DNA of 64,000 nucleotides, taken from assembly GCA_001599815.1 (NCBI GenBank), contig BCIA01000003.1:5123598-5187597 (forward strand), in the 5' to 3' direction. Of the stretch, positions 1-10,640 are shown in pieces (positions within the stretch are counted from its first letter, which is position 1; every line of letters starts with the position of its first letter). The position numbers were made by a program, and so were the translations under genes. This DNA is from Furcasterigmium furcatum. Taxonomy: Eukaryota > Ascomycota > Sordariomycetes > Glomerellales > Plectosphaerellaceae. Under the pieces are notes generated by a model. It did no database searches, had not been told where the DNA came from, and saw only the letters and a list, made by a program, of their open reading frames with translations.

Positions 1-685
1 TAGAGAGCGAATAGGATGGCAGCAGTAATCCAATGATGTAGTGGTGCGAATGCGTTTCAGGAGGCAGCATCAGATCGGAGCCGACTTCGTCCTTGTCAAA
101 ATGTGAAAAGAGACTAAGTCAACGTCCGCATGGATTGAACCAGAATTCGTTGGAGCCTGCTGGCACCGGGAGGCGACGGCAGGCCTAGATCAGCTCGATC
201 AAGGGCTTCTGTTCTCCCTGTGGTACCCTGGTGAAGGCGGTTCATGGGGCGCCTGGTTGGGCTTTTTGCAATGGCGCTGTTGTTGGTAGCAGATGGGCCA
301 AGCTGGTCTGAGGCTCGAATGGGACTGGAGGACCTATGTAATGGATGGGATGGAGTTGTCAGATTGTTCAGGACAGTTGATTCAGGCTAAGCACCTGTGA
401 AGCAGAGTGAATATGGTTGATGGTTTGGCGCTAACCACTTCGGGTCATTCTGAGCAACGTGAAGTGAATTACAGGGCAGCAGCTTGGATCCCAAGCTCAG
501 TAATTCACTTTGTTCACTCGATAGATCTTTTCTTTCCACTGGAGACTTCTCTTTCAGCAACTTGCTTCCCATCACACCTCCTATCAACACCCTCACACTC
601 ACTTACCTCAACAGCCTTCAACTCGAACACAATCCCCATCAACAGACACAAGGACAGAAACCAACTCTGTCGGCGACGCCCAACC
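1..685. other. 5' flank, no supported gene
   Basis: I see no coding region with recognisable motifs here. Open frames are short, overlap each other and lack conserved features. A pyrimidine- and CA-rich stretch from about 520 to 680 just before the next ATG looks like an ordinary fungal 5' UTR and promoter. Confidence 0.5.
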
Positions 686-1606
686 ATGGCGGACTCGAAG
701 ATGAATGCAAAGTTTCTTGTCAAACTCGCCAAGGCCCGCCGTCGAGAGCGTCGAAAGAAACGTGAGGAGAAACAAGCCAAGCGCGAGGAAACCAAAGCCA
801 AACAGCTTGAGGCCGCCATTGTATCCGCCATCGAGAAGCGCGAGACTCAAGCCGCGCGCCCTCAAGATGAAGGTAAGTAGTTCAAATGCCTTCGGCTCGA
901 CAACTGAGGTGCTGACCAAACAGTGCCATCCGGATTCACCAACTTCATGCAACTCCCTCCTGAGCTTCGTCGCACCATTTGGGAGATGGCTCTCCCGGAC
1001 CGACGAATCTTCGAACCGTTCCTGACTGGGTGGTGGACGACGCTTCGGCTGCTCCACGGCCACGCGCCCCCAGCCATCCGTGGCGTCTGCAAGGAGTCTT
1101 GGAAGGTCACAGAGGATCACGGCTTCTTCTGTTTCGGCATCAGCGAGTTGAACTGCTCTATGGGAGGGTGCTGGTTCAATCCAAGGATCGACTTGGTGTA
1201 CCTTCCGAGCGTCTTCTGGACCGACAACATTGCCGGACAACCGATCATCAACCCCGAAGCGCACGGCGGAGCGCAGATGATCAGGTATCTCCAGTGGACT
1301 GGTTTCAGCGAGGTCCAGCACGTGGCGATGCGCTGGTCATTCCTCCATTCACACGTGGACCTGCTGCTCTCCATGCCCAACCTTCGGTCCATAACATCTG
1401 TGTGGGAGCGCGATGCAATGCCCGTGACCGCTCGCATGAGGCCCCAGGCTTTTCACCTGGAAGACAGTGACAGGCTTGCAATCGACGGATGCACTTGGGT
1501 CAAATCCAAGCGTATCATCTTCGCGGCCTGGAGACGACTGGCCATGAAGAACCCAGGTCTGCATATTCCGAAAGTGGAGGGTATCGAGATTATCCGGAGG
1601 GAGTAG
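686..1606 (+). CDS. 2EXR-domain protein
   Basis: Two exons, 686-872 and 924-1606, are joined by a 51-bp GTAAGT...CAG intron in phase 1 and give 289 residues. The first exon encodes a very basic, charged segment rich in R, K and E (residues about 15-60), probably a coiled or nucleic-acid-binding leader. The second opens with the 2EXR hallmark F-x-x-LPPELRRTIWEMALPDRR, followed by the usual VCKESW-like segment and a histidine- and tryptophan-rich body. 2EXR proteins are abundant in ascomycetes and have no established biochemical role. The start chosen is the ATG at 686, after a CAACC context; the upstream frame has no conserved sequence. The family call is firm; the function is unknown. Confidence 0.8.
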
Positions 1607-3169
1607 GGGGGACTGCTCTGGAGAAGACATCACATCGGCAGGATGGAAGCAAGTGTTTGACTGGATTGGGGCGGCGAACAAAGATGGACACCCCCCAGTG
1701 GACGAGGGAGATTGGTAGACCTGTTCATGAGGGGTATGTTTTGAGTGAATACAGTCTTCTCTTCATCGGTCCGCTTCCTGGTCTTCGTCAAGGAGTTGAG
1801 GAGAGCTGCGGGGGCCGCTCATGTTGGTTTGTACTGAGCCACTCGAACAAGTAGCCTGACTGAACGCGGCCATATGATCCATGGCCTGGCCAAGGCCCTG
1901 GAAAAGGCACATTTCCCGATGGGCACGCAACAGAGAGCTGGGTCGGGGTTGAGGGTTGCGTTGACGAGCTCGACAAGACGGGTCGCACGAGCAATTAGCC
2001 GCGGCTTCGAGGGCGTTAAGTAGGCTGCGATACGTTTTGTGATAGTTGCGTTGCGATGTTGTTCTTGTAGTGGCGGCCCTTGGAATGTATTGAGAACACC
2101 CTGGTACCGTAACTGATTTACGTAACCCAGCCCCGCGAATTGCAGTGAAGGGCCTCATCGTTTGAGAAGACAGGGACTAAGTCGCGGCAAAAACGTGGCA
2201 AAGTGTCCGAGTCCTCAATGTCGACCATTTTGCATGTTTAGTATCTCGGACATTCTCGTCGCGTAAACTGGGAAATCGAGACAGAGATGAATCATCAAGT
2301 TTGTTGGTCATTCGAAGGACAGCCGATGATCGTACACATTTTGGCTCCCCCTGGCCCCGTCATCTTCCGCGACATCAAAAGCTGCTTGGAGCCCCATCAA
2401 CAAGAGACCCATGTCTTCACTTAGTGGAGTCCGCGTGAGAAGACCTGGCTCCCACATGTCAGACTTCTGGGTGCTGAATTCATTGGATTGGGTTGGTTTG
2501 CCCACGTGCCCAGCGGATGTCCTTACCCTGGCACATGCGGTATGGTGACCTGCGATGCTCCAAGGTTGCGATCGAAGGGGTTCAGTACAGTTCCTGGGGG
2601 AAAAGTGGAAACCGTAGACTTGACGCGGTTAGCTTTCCCCTTTCACACTCCCCATCCACACCAAAGCGAAAACAGCTACGGCGCCGGCAGTCATCCACAC
2701 CCTCCTCGGGATTCGGGACTCAAGACTGCGCGAGATGTGAGAACATGATGCTTCAGATCTCGGCCTGAGCCGTTTGCATTGATTGCCGATGCGCCCTACA
2801 GGAAAGACCGCGCCAACCGCGCGAAAAACACCATCGCCCATGAACTTCATGTGATAAATACTACTACATGACCCCTGCAGCCCCCTGCGTTGTTGACTTT
2901 CCTCACTGGGAAGCAAGTCCGCTGCATGAGGCTGGGCCTGCGGCTGACAAACGGGTTTCAATCAACACGACTCTGATCGTTCCCCGGAATCTCGACTCTG
3001 CATCAACAGTTTTCCTCCCGTTTTCCGCCGCCCGACTTCCGGACAATGCCCAGACGGCCCAGCCTATGTTGGGTTGTGGCTTGGAAAGCAAGGGGCATCT
3101 TTTATGCTGATTGCCTGCACAACGATGAGATGAAGGACTACGGCCCGAATCCAGGTTGCGAGCATCGAG
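1607..3169. other. Intergenic, no supported gene
   Basis: About 1.6 kb between the 2EXR gene and the cutinase promoter. The open frames on both strands are mutually overlapping and carry no recognisable domain. I see no repeats or RNA genes. Confidence 0.5.
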
Positions 3170-3175
3170 TATAAG
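3170..3175 (+). promoter_or_regulatory. TATA-like box of cutinase gene
   Basis: TATAAG lies 99 bp upstream of the cutinase ATG, the same spacing seen for several other TATA-like boxes in this window. It is assigned by motif and position only. Confidence 0.4.
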
Positions 3176-3268
3176 ATCACGGGCCTGCTTCGTCTCGAGT
3201 CTGGGGAGGGACCCGCCTGTCAAGGACCTTGAACAGTCTACCTGTCCCTCCTGGAATCACCGCCCATC

Positions 3269-3970
3269 ATGAAGGTCTCCGCAACCGTCTTCGCACTTTC
3301 CGTGTTCGTCTCCTCTGCCGTGTCGGCACCCATCGATGCCCGGCAGTACGCGGGAGACACCTACAACCAGCTCACCGACGGCACCTCCTGCAGGGACGTT
3401 ACCCTTATCTATGCCCGCGGCACCGGCCAGCAGGGCAATGTGGGCGACCCGGCTGCCGTCGGCCCCCTCATCTTCAATGCCCTCGCCTCAGAGATTGGCA
3501 CGGAAAACTTAGCCGTCCAAGGCGTCACCTATGCCGCCAACATCCTTGGCTTCTTGCTGGGTGGTGACCCGGCCGGAGTCAAGACCATGGCCGCCCATGC
3601 GGCTACGGTATGTTATAGCCCCCCCGTCTATAAGCGGCATAAAGCAGCACTAATCAAGCCCTGCCAGGCGGCGAGCAAGTGTCCCAGCACCAAGATCGTC
3701 CTCGCCGGCTACAGCCAGGGCGCCCAGGTCGTCCACAAGGCCGCGGGCAGATTGTCGCCAGCCGTCGCCGCACGTGTGACCGCTGCCCTTACCCTTGGCG
3801 ACCCTTTCCAGAAGCGCACCATTGCAAACATTCCCGCCTCTAAGCATAGGGTCATTTGCCACGAGGGCGACAACATCTGCAACGGCGGCCTCTTCATCAA
3901 CCCCCCTCACGAAAACTACCAGATCGACGCCGTGGATGCGGCAGCTTGGATCGCTTCCATGGTTGAATAG
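3269..3970 (+). CDS. Secreted cutinase (serine esterase)
   Basis: Cutinases are secreted alpha/beta-hydrolases that cleave plant cutin esters. Exons 3269-3607 and 3668-3970 flank a 60-bp intron (GTATGT donor, ACTAATC branch, CCAG acceptor). Because 60 is a multiple of three and the intron has no stop, an unspliced reading stays open and would wrongly add 20 residues. The spliced protein is 213 aa, close to the usual 200-230. Residues 1-20 are a signal peptide ending SAVSA. The nucleophile is S129 in GYSQG, with D181 and H194 completing the triad. C41-C118 and C177-C184 match the two conserved disulfides. The gene is probably induced on plant surfaces, but nothing in the promoter proves it. 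Confidence 0.93.
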   Translation: MKVSATVFALSVFVSSAVSAPIDARQYAGDTYNQLTDGTSCRDVTLIYARGTGQQGNVGDPAAVGPLIFNALASEIGTENLAVQGVTYAANILGFLLGGDPAGVKTMAAHAATVCYSPPVYKRHKAALIKPCQAASKCPSTKIVLAGYSQGAQVVHKAAGRLSPAVAARVTAALTLGDPFQKRTIANIPASKHRVICHEGDNICNGGLFINPPHENYQIDAVDAAAWIASMVE

Positions 3971-4101
3971 TGCTTTGTGACACATGATGCGATTACAGCG
4001 GTCTGGGTGGCACAGTTGGGGACCATTAGTACTCATAGCCTGAGTGTGTACTATCGAAAATGCGAATTTATTTTTCGTGAGAGCTTGCTTCACTACTTGC
4101 T

Positions 4102-5502
4102 TCAAACCCGGGCGTACCGCGACGTGGGCTTCATGATGGGCAACATGGGCCACTCATCGCTGTCCGACCTCCCCGCCTCCTCGGGTCCACGGGCAGAACC
4201 TTGCTCAGACCTTAACACCTCCTGCGACATGACCACCGTCATGACGACGTTGCTACCCACGGGCTCCGTGGGAAAGTCCTTAGGCGGCGGCGTGGGCGGA
4301 ACGTCGCCGAAGCTCCGCCGCGCCACAGCGGCCTCGCTATCCGCCCTGGGCCCTCCCCGCCACCTCCGGGGCACAAACGTGTCGCGCATGTACCGCCTCA
4401 GCGGAGTGGTGGTACCGAATATCATGAATATGAAGAGTCCGGGAGTGACACCGGGCATGAAGTAGACCCATGCCTGGCTCGTCCGCTCTGCGGACACTTC
4501 GGGCTTCGCCGCCTCATAGTCTGCTTGGGCATTCATGATAGACTGCAGCTGGAAAAGAGTGTTCGTGACCTCGAAGATGCTGAGCGCGACGAAAGCGATG
4601 GTGAAGCGGACCATGAGCCAGCGGTCCCAGATGCCCCGACGGGCACCGGGCTTGGAGGGGCCGCTATCCAACGACGAGGTCGGGGGACCTGGGGTAGAGC
4701 CCGAAGGATTGTCCTCACTCCAGTGGAGAAATTTGCGCTTCGAATGGACGTATCGGCCGAGGATCATGATCATGAGGACGCAGCCGAAGAAGAGACTGAG
4801 CATGAGCGGCAGGTCGGCGAGCAGGATGAAGACGAAGAATGTGTCCTGGATCTGGGGGATTCGTAGTAGCAGGATGGTCGTTAGGGGGAAGATGATGGCG
4901 AAGATCTTCCCGCCGCGGTTGATCCGGCGAAGGATGGCCTTGAGTCTTGTGCGGGAGGAGAGGCCGTACACGGACTGGGCGAGAGATGCCGCCCTGGAGC
5001 CTGTCAGCAATGTTTGCGGGCCGCTGGTTCGGACGGACGTACCAAAACATGACGCACATGGCCTCGACGTTGTAGCAGTAGTATTCTGCCAAGTCAGTCT
5101 AGAATGCTGGTGGGAGGAACAAGATGGACTCACGGATGTAGTACAAGACGAGACTGAAGCCGACGGATGCGTTGGAGATGGCAACTTCCGGGCTGTGGGG
5201 GTGCAGCTTGCGGTTCTCGTATTGCTCCCGGATCAGATCGCGATAGCGCACAATATCGTGAACTTGCTGCACAATGGAGGCCGTGATACTGAGCGTTACA
5301 AAGTACGTGAGGATGGCCACGTCTGGGGGACTGTTGTAAGTGCCCATCCATATTTCCCGGTGTTTCAGAGTCACTTACGGCTCGTTCGTTCATGATGCGT
5401 CCATGTCAGCCAGATCATGAGAGAGCTGGCGATCAGACAGACGCAGCAGTAGAACATGACGCCCGCCACCGTTCCCTCTGCGTCTGCGGGAATCTGGGAC
5501 AT
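4102..5502 (-). CDS. Seven-helix integral membrane protein
   Basis: Four exons on the minus strand (5379-5502, 5134-5322, 5043-5085, 4102-4993) join in frame across introns of 56, 48 and 49 bp to give 415 residues. The protein has about seven hydrophobic helices: one near the N-terminus, two around the 5134-5322 exon, one crossing the small third exon, two near 4780-4900 and one near 4400-4480. The last is followed by a conserved-looking FGTTTPLRRYMRDTF segment and a polar, proline-rich C-tail. The layout resembles a fungal GPCR-like family of unknown ligand; I do not recognise a named subfamily. The start is the ATG that precedes the first helix. It lies tail-to-tail with the cutinase, 131 bp apart. 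Confidence 0.75.
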
Positions 5503-6461
5503 CTTGTGCACGCAGGGACAGCTGCTTCAGATTTGTGCTTGGCGGGCCGATTAGAAGAGTCCTTCATCTGATATTTCCCCGCGTGCGCACCGACGCCTTC
5601 TTAAATCAGCGAGTCGCGAGTCGCGACAACTGCAGCAGTCCTCTAAAGCACAAATCTGGCCTGGACGCCAACTGCGGCTGTCAGCTATCGGTCAGCCTCG
5701 AGGACGTCGGGGGTACTAATGCCTTGAACAGCCGAGGTAGCCGCCGGAGGTGCAACGGCCTCTCCTGATCTGGTAGCTGAGACACATCCAGCCCCCTGTT
5801 CTGTCCTCATCCCCTGCATGTTGTCTGCCAAACACGGTAGCACCACCCCTGTTGCACGTGCTGACATGGATAACAGTCGGACCGTCCCCGGTCTTCCCCG
5901 CAACCCCGGCGCTGCTTCAACGAACTTGCTCAGGTGTCTGCAGCCACACCGGACGAATGTCCTCATCAGACGATACACATACTTAAGTGCCCTTCACCAT
6001 TGAGGTCCCCCGCCGACGGGGAGGCGGCAGATCCTTACCCGCCTCGCCGGCATGGCCGCACTCTAAACAATACGTGCAGCGGCCACTCGACCCTTAAGGC
6101 TTCCACAGCCATGCACGAGTCACGACAGCCATACCACGCAGCACAGCTCGAGCAGCGCGACGATGCCGAATGCGGGTCTGTCACCTCCTTATCCACCCCA
6201 TCATCGCCGACACACCCCTGATCGCTGACCCCCTAGTCGGCCTCGTCGGCCAGCAGACACAATTCCTCAACGCCACCGACGAGTGCCCGGCTCCCCTTGC
6301 TATGGGCTCACTTTCTGCCGAGTACATGTCCTTCGGCAGCGAACGTGGCAGCCGGCAGCGGGGCCACAGGGTGGACCCACCTGTCAAGCTTCACCGGCCG
6401 TGCACCGACGCGCCAGCTGACGTGGATTGATGTGGGCCAGTTGAGGGCTTTAAAGCAACTC
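5503..6461. other. Intergenic, no supported gene
   Basis: GC-rich spacer between the membrane-protein promoter and the tRNA gene. Short open frames lack conserved content. I see no repeat or transposon end here. Confidence 0.45.
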
Positions 6462-6547
6462 GGTTCGATGGTGTAGCTGGTTATCACGTCAGTCTAACAT
6501 TTCATAATGTTCACTGAAGGTCGGGAGTTCGAGCCTCCCTTGAATCA
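6462..6547 (+). tRNA. t-RNA-Val (anticodon AAC) with intron
   Basis: The sequence folds as a cloverleaf: acceptor GGTTCGA with TTGAATC plus discriminator A, a D-arm starting TGTAGCTGG, anticodon stem CAGT/ACTG and a T-arm GGGAGTTCGAGCCTCCC. The anticodon AAC is at 6496-6498. A 12-nt intron, TTTCATAATGTT at 6500-6511, sits one base 3' of the anticodon, the canonical 37/38 position for nuclear tRNA introns. The A and B box promoters are internal. A Pol III T-run follows. The gene looks functional, although it marks the left border of a field of broken elements. Confidence 0.9.
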
Positions 6548-6550
6548 TTC

Positions 6551-6556
6551 TTTTTT
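6551..6556 (+). terminator. Pol III terminator of tRNA-Val
   Basis: Six consecutive T residues begin four bases after the tRNA 3' end, the standard RNA polymerase III stop signal. Confidence 0.8.
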
Positions 6557-6689
6557 CCTTCCGCGCGTCCCCCGGTCTGGATCTGGATACTTTTTGGTAC
6601 TTTTTTTCTTTTCAAAGACGCGTATGGGGGAGACGCCGAGAAACTCTAGATCGATTGATATGGATAGATCTCCTTACTTACCATTGAAC

Positions 6690-7431
6690 GTCTCTTGGCA
6701 GCGGAAGATCAAGGCCGAAGGCGGGTCGATCGCCTTTGTTGACGACTACTCAGCTTGGGTGACCGGCCCAACTGCGGAGGCGAACTGGGCCGGCATCCAG
6801 TCAATCATCGGTGAAGCACTCGAGTGGGAGGCGCGTAGTGGCGCGACATTTGAGGCGGGCAAGACGACGGTCATTCACTTTACACGCACCGCCGTGCGGA
6901 GCAGCGACGTGGCATTCCACATCAAGGGCCAAGCAGTCAAACCTAAGAATCACGCAAAAATCCTGGGGTTGGTCATGGACGCTAGACTTCGGTACCAGGA
7001 GCATATGGCCAAGGCAGCGGACAGGGGGCTCACGGCCGCCATGGGCCTGAGGAGGCTGAAGATGCTCTCGCCGAAGACAGCTAGACAGTTGTTTAAGGCG
7101 TATTCCTGTTGTGGGGAGGAGCGACCTCTCCGAGCCGCTCCTCCAAGGCATTGTTATCGCAACGGCTAGTTCGCAGAAGAACGACACTGTGGCAATGGAT
7201 GGCGTCGTGTGCGACATGGCACAGAACGGCACATGCGACATGCTCGTCACCTATTCCGCCGCCCTTGGGCCCACGAGCGAACAGAACCCATACACCGCAG
7301 AACTATCGGCGATAGAGACAACTCTGAGGTCCATACCACCGGGTCTGGCAATCGGAAGCCAATACCTACGTTTTTACAGGCCGACGGAGAATCCTGGTCA
7401 AGACAACGTCGCATCGTTGCACCGAGCTTGA
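6690..7431 (+). mobile_element. Non-LTR (LINE, Tad-like) retrotransposon relic
   Basis: The plus frame from about 6690 encodes the palm of a reverse transcriptase: a catalytic FVDDYSAWVTG motif (the Y/F-x-DD box), then the usual ILGLVMDARLRY and LRRLKMLSPKTARQLFKA thumb segments. At about 7110 the frame changes and the text jumps to an RNase H-like segment (VTYSAALGP, EQNPYTAELSAIETTLRS). The fingers, the endonuclease, the ORF1 and the region between thumb and RNase H are missing, so this is a doubly truncated copy that cannot move. It starts about 140 bp after the tRNA-Val. The family assignment rests on motif order and wording; the clade (Tad1-like) is inferred. Confidence 0.75.
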
Positions 7432-7484
7432 ACGAGCGCATCAGTGCAGTCGTTTAATATGAAAGTGCGGAACAAGCAAGCCAA

Positions 7485-7931
7485 ATGGCTAATTTCATGC
7501 TAGCCATGCCCAAAGGCGAGTCACGCGACACCATCGAAGGACTCCGCGTTGTTGCCATGAACACTCTCAACCAGGTTGCTTATGGCCAGTCTAAACCTTT
7601 TCAGCTTGCGGAACTACCTAGGGATCGAGGTTCGAGCATGTCATATATCGATGCGATCTCACTGTGCACAGAACAACTCGTTGTGGCTGCTCTAATACCA
7701 GCAAGACTCCTGCGTTTGCCAGTGATGCCCAAAGCACTACTGATGCTTGGGGCAGCACTCCACAACCTTCCGGATCTTACAAAGAATATGCTGGATCAGG
7801 AACGGCGACGCACTGCCTCAGGTGTTGGTTTTCGAGATACTATCATGAGTATCCTCGTCCGCCTGTCAGACCAAGAGAAGGACAAGGGTGATGGCAAGCT
7901 ACGTGAGGAAGCAAATCAATATCTCACTTAA
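7485..7931 (+). pseudogene. Cytochrome P450 fragment
   Basis: A 148-codon plus-strand frame reads like the middle of a fungal P450, from the helix-C region towards helix I. Recognisable blocks are DTIEGLRVVAMNTL, ELPRD, SYIDAISLCTEQLV, LTKNMLDQERRR and RDTIMSILVRLSDQ, ending YLT at a TAA where relatives usually continue with E and the helix-I AGxDTT. No N-terminal anchor, ExxR, or heme-binding FxxGxRxCxG is present nearby. It is therefore a fragment with no catalytic potential. It directly follows the LINE relic and precedes a methyltransferase relic on the same strand, so all three may be leftovers of one rearranged secondary-metabolism locus. The P450 call is by recollection of family wording. 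Confidence 0.6.
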
Positions 7932-8134
7932 AGGGAAATTATTCCCAAGTCGGCACAGTCTCCCAGTGAGACGACAACTGCCCCGTTGGTATACATCAAC
8001 CCGCACCGAACCATGCTGAGGCTGTTGTGACCCGCTAACAGCCTCTCCAGGAAGCCAACACATTTGATGACGACTTTGTTCTGGGGGTGGTATGGCACGC
8101 GAACAGCACGCTGGCTGCTTGATTCTGACTACTT

Positions 8135-8790
8135 CAGTGCAAACGGACGGAGAGCTCTCCACGGCGTCCCTGAGGTTCAGCCTCCGCGAGTTTCACATGG
8201 TCCATGGCCGTGCTTACCACAAGGGCGTAAGTGGGTAGCCGAGCAACCGCACCTCTGATCGTTGCGACTGACGTGCGCCCCAGACTACTTCCTCACCAGC
8301 GACGAGGTGATTTTGCGATGACGAACAACTAGTTTTTGAACTTGATTGACAAGCCTCCAGCAAGAGTCAGACCGTTTAGGTAAGTGTGGTCACTGGCCAC
8401 TTCATGGTCGGCCGTCAGCTCATGTGATGGACAGACTTCCAGAACCACCAGTTCCTTCTGACCTTTGACGGTCGCAAGTACTTCTCTCCTAATGCCGAAA
8501 CAGAAAAGAGGGTTCTTGACGTTGGCACCGGCACCGGCATTTGGGCCATTGACTTTGGTCTGAAGCCTTCCGAGCATATGTGCGCCTCTTGGACACGTGG
8601 ATTTTACATTCTGCAACGGACGAGCATCCCCACCCCGAGGCACGTTCCTTGTCTGAGTGTAGGCTGAACGGCACTCATAATCTCTAGGTCGTGGGAGTTG
8701 ACATTGCACCCATCCAGCCTGGCTTGTAAGTATCCTTGTAGAATTCAAAAAGGGGCCCCTGAGCTTTGACAGAGTCCCAGAAGAACTTGA
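8135..8790 (+). pseudogene. LaeA-like methyltransferase relic
   Basis: Pieces of a LaeA/TAM-type class I SAM methyltransferase appear in order on the plus strand. First comes a lead segment with HGRAYHKG, then a GTAAGT...CAG intron-like gap and YFLTSDE, then HQFLLTFDGR. Motif I follows at about 8510, RVLDVGTGTGIWAIDF. Next, across a non-consensus gap, come DEHPHPEA, VVGVDIAPIQPG, and a further GTAAGT...CAG gap. Two intron boundaries have lost their GT or AG, in-frame stops follow SDEV, and nothing of the C-terminal half is recognisable. LaeA-like enzymes are often found in fungal secondary-metabolite clusters. The family call is good; loss of function is inferred from the damaged splice sites and stops. 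Confidence 0.65.
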
Positions 8791-8800
8791 CTTCTCAATT

Positions 8801-9661
8801 CAAAACCGGGAAGAGGCTGGTTTCCTCCTTAAAATCATCAGCTGCTCGAGTGGGCACTTGAAGGCATCGTGCTTCTGACAACTACAAAGCAGTGACAGCG
8901 ATTCTCAACAATGTTTCTTTGTCTTGGCGATAGAAGATTTCCAATTTGCAATGTACCTCGTGACATTCACGACACTTGAAAGGGTCATAACTTAGTTAGG
9001 ATGTGTGACTTCCCCCCTTCCAGTATCAATAACCCCTGCAGTTGAAGGAAGGGTCTGGGATGCTGGCGTCAAGCTTAACAGGTGTACTCGATACCACACT
9101 GCCGCTATTTTTGTCGTTAACACTGACCGCCAGGGCTTTAGTATCGTGATATCTGGTGTAAGAGCCATGCCCGTGTAGCAATTCTTCATGCCCGTGTAGT
9201 AATTGTCATCAAGAAACAGACTATCCACGGCGCTCTTGATGCACTCGGTGCCAACAAGGACGGGAAAAGCTGCCAGGATATGCCATTAATGTCCTGGTCG
9301 CAGAAGAGCTTGCGAGGGTCGTGGGTTTGCCTTTCTTCTCGGCGTAGACACTTTGTCGAGAAATTCATCACACCTCGATCCTAATAATCATAGCGAATAT
9401 TATTCTAGGACACAAAATGGCGATCTTGATTGAAGATATGGCGAAATAACCATAAGCAACCATAGCTCGGAAATACTCTTGACATGTATGTGTCTCTCTT
9501 TTTCGTCGTAACAGAATCTCGCACTACAAATAAGATCCGCGTAAACGGCAAGAATGAAAGAAAGAAAAAAAAAAGGGGGAGAGGAAAGACGAAAACAAAC
9601 TAGTGATAACCCTAGTTTAAGAGTCTCGTGGGTATCTGCCAATGCCCAATGCAACGACCTC
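8801..9661. other. Gene-free stretch after the relics
   Basis: About 860 bp with frequent stops in all frames and no recognisable domain. The first 200 bp may be further decayed debris of the upstream elements, but I cannot assign it. Confidence 0.4.
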
Positions 9662-10489
9662 TTAGTCGAGAGAAATGCCAAATTCTTTCATGAACTCGTC
9701 GACGTCTTCCTCGGACGCAGCGTCCAGGTCTTCGTCGTCGTCATCGTCGTCTTCGTCTTCGTCTTCGGCATTGCTCTCGTCTCTCTCCTCAAGGCCGTCG
9801 TCGTTGACATCTCTCTCATCAACCTCTTCGCGTTTAGCAAGAGCCATGTCGGTGTCTCTCTGCTCAACCTCATCCCGCTCCCAGAAGTTGCTCTCGCCGG
9901 CACCCTCGACATCGCGGTTGAAGATCCAGCCCAGACGCCGCACTATAATTTCTCGTCAGATGCATATACACTTATAGAAGGAGGAAACCCGCCGTCAGAG
10001 AATCGCGCCGGACTTACCCCACTTGTAGTACTCGTTGGCAGCCAGACGACAAGCAGTCCTCTTGAAGATGCCGTATCTCTTGCACTCGGTGACCAGATCC
10101 TTCAAGAACTGCTTGTCAATGGTCTTGCGGTGGCTCTCCTTGCGCAGATTCAGCCTCTTATAGTTGCCGTAGCCAAAGTCGTGGCGATCGCACGAGGGCT
10201 TGAAGTTGAAGTTCAACACCGGGATCTTGTTGGGCGCACCGGTGCAGCCGTTGGACTTCCAGCCGCACCTGGGGCCCTTGTTCTTGAGACCATTCTTGCG
10301 CGCCTTGACGAAGTTCTTCATGCTGGTCTTGAAGAGGTACTTGTCGACCGTCTTCCTGCCGCAGGCGGGTCGAGCACGAGCCTCGAGGTCGCGCACGACG
10401 ACGCTCGCCTCGTTGGGCGAGGTTGCTGTGGGCAAGGCAGCGGAGAGGGAGGCCCACAGGCCGAGGGCGATGACGAAGTAGTTCTTCAT
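9662..10489 (-). CDS. Secreted fungal phospholipase A2 with acidic tail
   Basis: Two minus-strand exons, 10018-10489 and 9662-9942, join across a 75-bp intron to give 250 residues. The start ATG at 10489 begins a clear signal peptide (residues 1-19, ending SAALP). The catalytic core is CDRHDFGYGNY with H103-D104, the His/Asp pair of the bacterial/fungal (group XIV) secreted PLA2 fold. Flanking cysteines C43, C75, C82, C100, C136 and C147 can form disulfides. Such enzymes hydrolyse the sn-2 ester of phospholipids. After the core, exon 2 adds about 90 residues that are strongly acidic (runs of D and E), with dibasic KR and repeated ERD sites. This tail is unusual and may be a propeptide removed by Kex2-type processing, which is inference. 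Confidence 0.85.
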
Positions 10490-10600
10490 TTTCGTGGAGG
10501 TGTTTTGAAAAGACAAGTGTAGGTGAACTGGTGTAGGAAGCTTTGGAGCTGCTGGTTGATGGCAAAACACTTTCGACCAAGGCGGCGACCTTCGGCCTTC

Positions 10601-10605
10601 TTATA
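10601..10605 (-). promoter_or_regulatory. TATA-like box of PLA2 gene
   Basis: TATAA on the minus strand, about 112 bp upstream of the PLA2 ATG. The spacing matches the TATA-like boxes of other highly expressed or secreted-protein genes in this window. Confidence 0.4.
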
Positions 10606-10640
10606 CATATTCTCACCCGTACCAAGTCGGGATTATGTAC

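Noticed and set aside
9554..10522. 322-codon plus-strand open frame
   Set aside because: Antisense to the PLA2 gene; its valine/leucine-rich text is the complement of the acidic tail and core.
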